Made by a program: the position numbers and the translations under genes | In this document: in pieces, positions 59,183-64,000 of the stretch | Layout of the letters: each line of letters opens with the position of its first letter | Position numbering within the stretch: position 1 is the stretch's first letter | From: Pycnococcus provasolii | Lineage: Eukaryota > Chlorophyta > Pseudoscourfieldiophyceae > Pseudoscourfieldiales > Pycnococcaceae | Direction of reading: 5' to 3' | Assembly (NCBI GenBank): GCA_938743325.2 | Contig: OW568873.1 | Location: 248,001-312,000 of the forward strand | Length of the DNA: 64,000 nt | The notes under the pieces: generated by a model | Seen by the model: the letters and a program-made list of their open reading frames with translations, nothing else | Databases searched by the model: none | Told to the model about the DNA's origin: nothing

Positions 59183-61363
59183 TTAGATATTTGCGGCAAT
59201 CCGGTGACGAGTGATGTAGTCAAAGGCAAAGTGCAAATAATGCCCATTGATCAAGCATCGGAAAATGAACTCCTTGAAAGGGTGGCCCATAATTTCTTCG
59301 CCGTAGGCCGTCTCCCATCGGTATCGTGTTCTCTGAAAGTTAAGCGCGCCTACCAACGCCACACAATATGGCATGTACTCGCTACCAAATACGTACCTCG
59401 AGCCATTGACAAAGTAAGGCAATCGCATATGCGTAACCACGAGAATGACATTGCAAAATCGCGTGAGATATAGAGTCACGAAGAACACCGAGCTCTCGAA
59501 TTGCGTCAGCTTTCCCGAATGACTTCGCCTAATGTACGACGCAAAGTTGACCAGCCATGTCAGCGCATTCATGCCTCTAATAATTACCAATAGGCAGTTC
59601 GAAATATACAAGAGAAAGAATTGGTACAGGCTAATGTCGTGCCCATCGTACTCCCTCGGATTCCTTCGTGACGTTTCCGAGTATATGAACAAGCTTAGCG
59701 AGAAAAGCGCTGTGGTTATCACCAAGCGAACGAGTTGCTCCGTGAGGAAGTATCGTTTGCTGGCGAGTTCTACCGTATCATGCGTCGTGTATTCGATGAT
59801 TGTCTTTCGCCTCAAACGTTGCGCCTCCTTCAAATGTACTGATTTCGACACGTAGAATGTCCAAATCAGGCAAAGAGCCGCGCACAGTGCATCCGACTTA
59901 ATTAGTGGAAAATCCAGATTCGTTTCGAGCATCTCGTCATGTGTCAGCCCATGCAGCACATCACTCGACTTGAACATCGAAAGTACTGAGAAAAATCCCG
60001 TTTTGTGTACTCCCATGTGTAGCAGACGTCGGCGTAGCTCCCCTGTGCTGTAGTTCACGTCACTGCTACTTAAGCCCATTGGATTTGATGCGGCGATGGC
60101 GCTGATTGCGCCAACCGTCCATTGTGCAGTAGCGCTCAGAGCCATGGTGCCAAAGCCCCGGTTCCTCGCCTCAGGGACGACCGATGTGGTGCCGTTGCTG
60201 CCATTGCTTGTGCTCGTCCAGTTCTGTCGATCTTGCCTGCTGTCGTCCCTGCTGTGATTCATCTCGCCGTTTTGCGTTGCATCAGAACCCATGGTGAAGT
60301 CGAACAGGGCGTCCAAATCGTCGATGTTCGCCGCTGCTAATTCCTCGTTCTTCGCTCTCTTTGACGGCACGTCGAGGGCGCTGCCGCCGTACATGGGCAC
60401 CTCCAGGTCCCATGGATTCTTGACGACGGGGAACGGATTCACAGGCAGCATCGGCGCCGGCGGTAGTGCGGCTGGCGGTTCGCGGCGCAGCGTGTGAGGA
60501 GGAGGAGGAGGAGGGGGAGGGGGAGGGAACGAAGGCGAAGGCGAAGGAGCGGGAGCAGCAGGAGGAGGTGGTGGAAGAGCAGGAGGGGCGGCAGCGGGTG
60601 CCGGTACCACGGCGGCGTCCGGCTGCAAAAGCTTCAGCAGCATCTGGCCGTCCGCGTCGTCCGCGTCGACTTCTCCCTCCTGCAGTGCCGCCGTCTCCTG
60701 TTCGTGCAGCTTTCGCTTTTCCCGCACTTCCTTGAGAGCCGTCTGCCGTTCAGTGCGCGAGAGACCAGACGGCGCGGTGTAGCCAATGACGCGCCCCTGC
60801 TGCTGACACTTGCCATTGAAGTGACTGCGTCGCATGGTGCGCCACGGCACGTTGCAGAATCCAACCGGTTCGGCAGACCAGGGTACACAATGTGGCAGGT
60901 CGCAGCGATACTTTCCCTTCTTCGAGGACCCTGGCGTGTAGGCTGGGAACATCTCTATGGCCTCTTGTGCTTTCAACCTCTGGCGCACTCGTGAGCTCTG
61001 GTCGACGTAGTACTCAGGAAGCGCTGGCGTGTCCACGTTGATAGCGGCCGGAACGGCTTTATCCGCCACCGCATCGAACGCGGTGGCTGCCGAAGTTGAT
61101 CGTCCTCCGCTACTTCCCGACTTGTCCGTTCCTCCCGAGTCCGAGTTGTCCGAGTGGGACGTTTGCTGCTCACCAGAGTTTTTATCATCCAGCAGTAAGT
61201 CGAGCAGGTTGTCCACCGACTGTACCGACTGCCCAACAACCATAGGAGACTTTCCGTGAATTCCCTGAACAAGCTGCAGTCCCGTAAAAAAGGCCGCCGA
61301 GCCGGCCGGTCCCTGAACAGCAGCGTACGTGGACTCAACGACGTTATCGCGGGTTATGTCCAT
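59183..61363 (-). CDS. Multi-pass membrane protein with N-terminal Cys/His module and Pro-rich linker
   Basis: About 726 residues from the ATG at 61363 (upstream frame only has GTG). Residues 1-135 are polar and acidic. Around 150-195 is a Cys/His cluster: YRCDLPHCVPWSAEPVGFC and then RRSHFNGKCQQQGR, which could bind zinc and nucleic acid. A Lys/Arg/Glu helix follows, then a Pro/Ala run of about 50 residues and an Asp/Asn/Ser-rich stretch. From about 480 to the end there are at least five hydrophobic helices with basic loops, e.g. ALCAALCLIWTFYV, FFLLYISNCLLVII and FFVTLYLTRFCNVILVV. The combination suggests a membrane-tethered regulator, but I do not recognise the family and the role is inference. 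Confidence 0.6.
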   Translation of the reverse strand: MDITRDNVVESTYAAVQGPAGSAAFFTGLQLVQGIHGKSPMVVGQSVQSVDNLLDLLLDDKNSGEQQTSHSDNSDSGGTDKSGSSGGRSTSAATAFDAVADKAVPAAINVDTPALPEYYVDQSSRVRQRLKAQEAIEMFPAYTPGSSKKGKYRCDLPHCVPWSAEPVGFCNVPWRTMRRSHFNGKCQQQGRVIGYTAPSGLSRTERQTALKEVREKRKLHEQETAALQEGEVDADDADGQMLLKLLQPDAAVVPAPAAAPPALPPPPPAAPAPSPSPSFPPPPPPPPPPHTLRREPPAALPPAPMLPVNPFPVVKNPWDLEVPMYGGSALDVPSKRAKNEELAAANIDDLDALFDFTMGSDATQNGEMNHSRDDSRQDRQNWTSTSNGSNGTTSVVPEARNRGFGTMALSATAQWTVGAISAIAASNPMGLSSSDVNYSTGELRRRLLHMGVHKTGFFSVLSMFKSSDVLHGLTHDEMLETNLDFPLIKSDALCAALCLIWTFYVSKSVHLKEAQRLRRKTIIEYTTHDTVELASKRYFLTEQLVRLVITTALFSLSLFIYSETSRRNPREYDGHDISLYQFFLLYISNCLLVIIRGMNALTWLVNFASYIRRSHSGKLTQFESSVFFVTLYLTRFCNVILVVTHMRLPYFVNGSRYVFGSEYMPYCVALVGALNFQRTRYRWETAYGEEIMGHPFKEFIFRCLINGHYLHFAFDYITRHRIAANI

Positions 61364-62788
61364 GGTCCTTGAGGAGGAAGGAGTAAGCACCACGAGGCTC
61401 ACGAGGCTCACGAGGCTCAGAGAGAGAGACCTGAACTACACCTTAAATACGCTTAAATATCACCTTAAGAACTCAGAGGCTCACGAAATACACTTGCACA
61501 CACTTAAGTTACTTGTACACAACTGCCGTGTACAGGTCTTCTGGCCTTGCCGGCCTATTGGCGTGTTCCGACCCTAGCCCTGTCCTGGAGCCTTATTAAT
61601 AGGCCGCACACCTCCTCCTAGCTAGGTGGGTCCCCCAAGGCCGCCCCCCCCTGGTTGTAAGCTTGGTTGTGTTGTGTTTCTTGCTCCAAGCCTCCAAGGG
61701 ACGTCTCGTCTCTTATGTACTCTCGTGATTCTCGTCTCGTCTTGGCGTTGCTCTATCATAAGGTTAGGCGTCTACTGTATGGAAACCGGCGGTCTTCAGT
61801 GTCTGGTATGACGTAACTTGGTGACTGTGTGCTGTGCTGCTCCTGTTTCTTTCCCCTTCTTTTAGCGGCTACCTTTAGGAAGATCATAAGAGCTCTGGGA
61901 TCCTGTTCCTGGAGCGAGATCAAGTGGGATCCCATCCCGTTTGCGAATACCAACTAAGGTCATGATACAGTACATACGTCGCAGATCGCGTTCACGTCTA
62001 GCTAGGGAATCCTCTCGTTTCTCTTCTGTAGACGTCCTCGCTTCGCCGTGGCCGTGCGGACAGGAATTCTCAATTCAGGACACAAAACAACGTCCGCTTA
62101 GCAATACCTGTACATACTGTCTGTTCGTCGTGGTAAGTTTAAGGCCGTGGTAACTGGTACAGTAAGAAAAGAAGGGGAAAATGAACGGATTCGCAATGGA
62201 TTTTGCATGTTGGATCACACGCTTGTTGGAGTCTTGGTGACGCTATTTTCACGCTTGGTGGAGGCGTGGAGCAGGGCGACATGAGATGTCGGCGCGTTGG
62301 AAGAGAGCGGCCGAGCGGAACGGAGCCATAAGGTTAAGGTAGTAGGTATTTTAGGTACAGTACCCATCGACTCGGTAGTACTGCCCTCGGCGGACTGGCG
62401 GAGGGCGTCGCATCACACTCTGCCCACGCCACGTCCTGATGACTCCTGTGAGTCTCCTGAGATGAGGTTGGTAAAGGTTAATACATACCTGATTTTGCAG
62501 CATTTCAGCATTCGCGTGGGATTTGGAAGACAAAACCAAGCACCAAGGGAACCAAGAAAAAAACCTAAGGAACCCCGAAACATAAGAGTAACCCTAACCC
62601 AAACCCAAACCCTAACCGAGGAGGCGAACTTTCCGCCATTTGGATTTCCCCCCCGCGGGCTGCCAGCGGGAGGGGTTTCGGTTTCGCGCCCCGTCGAATC
62701 ATTCTCCCTCTGCACGTGTGGTGCGTGCGTGCGTACACGTGTGTACACGGAGTAGTACTCGCAGTAGTGGCTAGGCCTCCACGCTCAT
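61364..62788. other. Intergenic, no supported gene
   Basis: About 1.4 kb. It has CTTAAG/CTTAAA words near 61440-61510 (promoter of the membrane protein), a C-run near 61640, and a telomere-like cluster at 62588-62617. Confidence 0.4.
62588..62617 (-). repeat. Telomere-like cluster
   Basis: Four CCTAAC/CCCAAA-type units about 170 bp upstream of CDC26. Confidence 0.75.
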
Positions 62789-63031
62789 ATGCTCCGCCGC
62801 CCGCCGACGCGCATCGAGCTCAAGCACGACGACATCGTCGACGAGTACGTCGAGCACAAAAATCTACAACAACTCAACCTAGGAGCACAAGGAATGGCGA
62901 CGCGCATGCAGACGTCGCAACAGTACACAGGAGGTGGGCAGCAAACAAACGTTGCTACGTTTCCTCTCCCAGCAGGAACGTACCCTTCCACGTACACCAT
63001 GGGAGGTGGTGCGGAAATGACGCCAAGATGA
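62789..63031 (+). CDS. CDC26: Anaphase-promoting complex subunit CDC26 (APC12)
   Basis: A very small, 80-residue protein. The N-terminus MLRRPPTRIELKHDDIVDEY matches the signature of CDC26 (MLRR-PTR-x-L-K-x-DDI-E). This N-terminus threads into the TPR groove of CDC16/APC6 and stabilises it in the anaphase-promoting complex, the ubiquitin ligase that drives exit from mitosis. The rest (Gln/Gly/Thr-rich) is not conserved in the family and is probably disordered. A start at the ATG at 62789 is required, because residue 1 is itself part of the bound motif. The gene converges on LCB2. Confidence 0.85.
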   Translation: MLRRPPTRIELKHDDIVDEYVEHKNLQQLNLGAQGMATRMQTSQQYTGGGQQTNVATFPLPAGTYPSTYTMGGGAEMTPR

Positions 63032-63194
63032 GACTAAGACTGCCTACTGGTGGAACACGACAGTAATTTGAGTTTACTTTACCTTCGTATAACTCCAGCG
63101 TACACTCACGCCATCCACCCCGTTCACCGGCGCGCATTCACAGCGCTTTTCTACAAGGTGCTGGCTGGTAATATTCGAAGGTTCTAATACTTAC

Positions 63195-64000
63195 TTACTT
63201 CTTAAGCTCGTACCTTACAGCACACCTGCTCGACACCTCGCGCACAACCTCGAGTGCCTCGTCGAGGTCGGCGCGCGAGTGTGCTGCAGACAAGCAGAAA
63301 CGCGCGCGCGATCCCACCAAGTCTGTCGCGGGAAAGCCAACCACCACCACTGCGACGCCACGCTTGAAGCACTCGCGACTGAATGCCGCAATCTTGCTCG
63401 GATTGTACAGCATGAGCGGCATGATCGGACTGTCCTCGTCTCCGAGAATCTGGCATCCCATCGACTTGAGCTGCTCGCGGAAGTAGTTTGCGTTGTCGTG
63501 AAGCTGAGCAATCTTCGCCTGGCCACGTTCGCCTCGCGAGTCGTCGTCGCCCATTAAGATCTCGAGCGCGGAGAGAGCCTGCATAGCTGCTGGTGCGCTC
63601 ATCGACGCGGCGTACAGCGTCGAAGGCGAGTGGCGCTTGATGTGAGCAATCACGTCGTGATTGGAGGCAATGTAGCCGCCACATGATCCGAATGACTTGG
63701 TGAACGTTCCCATCATGATGTCCACGTCCGCAGTGTCGATTCCCAGGTGCTCGCAGACGCCGCGCCCTGACGCGCCCATGGCGCCGATGGAGTGCGCCTC
63801 GTCGAGGAAGAGATAAGCGCCGTACTTCTTCTTGATCTCGACGATTTCGCGCAGGTTGCACAAGTGACCCTCCATGCTGTAGATGCCCTCGACGATGACG
63901 AGAATCTTCTTCCACGGTTCCCTCGTTCGTGGCTGTCCTTCTGAGATGGCGGCTCGCAGCACCTTCTCGAGATGCGTGGCGTCGTTGTGGCGGAACACCT
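63195..64000 (-). CDS. LCB2: Serine palmitoyltransferase subunit LCB2 (partial)
   Basis: C-terminal 268 residues or so of a PLP-dependent alpha-oxoamine synthase; the 5' part lies beyond the window. It condenses serine with palmitoyl-CoA, the first step of sphingolipid synthesis, on the endoplasmic reticulum with LCB1. The PLP core is clear: KILVIVEGIYSMEGHLCNL, LFLDEAHSIGAMGASGRGV (cofactor Asp and His), and GTFTKSFGSCGGYIA with the Schiff-base Lys. This last segment is diagnostic of LCB2, since LCB1 lacks the Lys. The C-terminal domain contains GVAVVVVGFPATDLVGSRARFCLSAAHSRADLDEAL. No disruption is seen. Confidence 0.94.
   Translation of the reverse strand, partial: VFRHNDATHLEKVLRAAISEGQPRTREPWKKILVIVEGIYSMEGHLCNLREIVEIKKKYGAYLFLDEAHSIGAMGASGRGVCEHLGIDTADVDIMMGTFTKSFGSCGGYIASNHDVIAHIKRHSPSTLYAASMSAPAAMQALSALEILMGDDDSRGERGQAKIAQLHDNANYFREQLKSMGCQILGDEDSPIMPLMLYNPSKIAAFSRECFKRGVAVVVVGFPATDLVGSRARFCLSAAHSRADLDEALEVVREVSSRCAVRYELKK

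Overview
This window is eukaryotic nuclear DNA, most likely from a small-genome green alga (prasinophyte-like chlorophyte). That placement is inference from gene content. The supporting features are a plastid-type alpha-amylase with tandem CBM45-like domains, a twin-arginine thylakoid-lumen protein with a bipartite transit peptide, and a plant-style Ca2+-ATPase with its calmodulin-binding basic helix at the N-terminus. Plastid- or mitochondrion-type presequences occur on several enzymes, and a ciliary CFAP97-family gene points to a motile stage. Genes are dense, on both strands, and mostly intronless. I could resolve introns in three genes, and their donors read GTACGT, GTACGC or GTATGT. Short telomere-like arrays (TTAGGG/TTTAGGG and variants) recur inside the window, usually 50-350 bp upstream of start codons.

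Layout. 0-9.3 kb: unresolved sequence, ferroportin (+), a small recombinase-like fragment, a five-exon secreted Tyr/Thr-rich protein ending in receptor-L-type repeats (+), and an MFS transporter (-). 9.4-12.4 kb: a complete Mutator-like element with 67-bp perfect terminal inverted repeats, a 10-bp target duplication and an intact 715-aa transposase. 13-24 kb: plastid alpha-amylase (-), ATG8 (+), HslV peptidase (-), an FAD amine/amino-acid oxidase (-), a four-helix membrane protein (+) and uracil phosphoribosyltransferase (-). 24.5-31 kb: a two-exon zinc-ribbon protein (-), an RMT2-like arginine methyltransferase (+) and a PIN-type transporter fused to a second helix bundle, GPR155/LYCHOS-like (-). 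30.8-32.1 kb: a second, non-autonomous Mutator-like element with 162-bp perfect inverted repeats and a 9-bp target duplication. It encodes only a DNA-binding protein.

32.3-48.2 kb: Ca2+-ATPase (-) divergent from RPAC1 (+), an RCC1-like repeat protein (-), a coiled-coil/TPR/J-domain protein (+), the lumenal VOC protein (+), a CFAP97-like two-exon gene (-), a WD40 protein (+) and a leucine-rich-repeat membrane protein (-). 48.5-64 kb: a NEK kinase (-), an ABCC transporter (+), an M23 peptidase (+), a membrane-anchored protein with a putative zinc module (-), the tiny APC/C subunit CDC26 (+), and the 3' part of serine palmitoyltransferase LCB2 (-) running off the end.

There is no operon logic; neighbours are functionally unrelated. 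The most unusual features are the two Mutator-like elements whose inverted repeats carry telomere-like sequence, the one-repeat-per-exon secreted protein, and the membrane-tethered putative regulator. Start codons were chosen as the first plausible ATG, because several long frames extend upstream only through non-ATG codons. No tRNA or rRNA gene was recognised.
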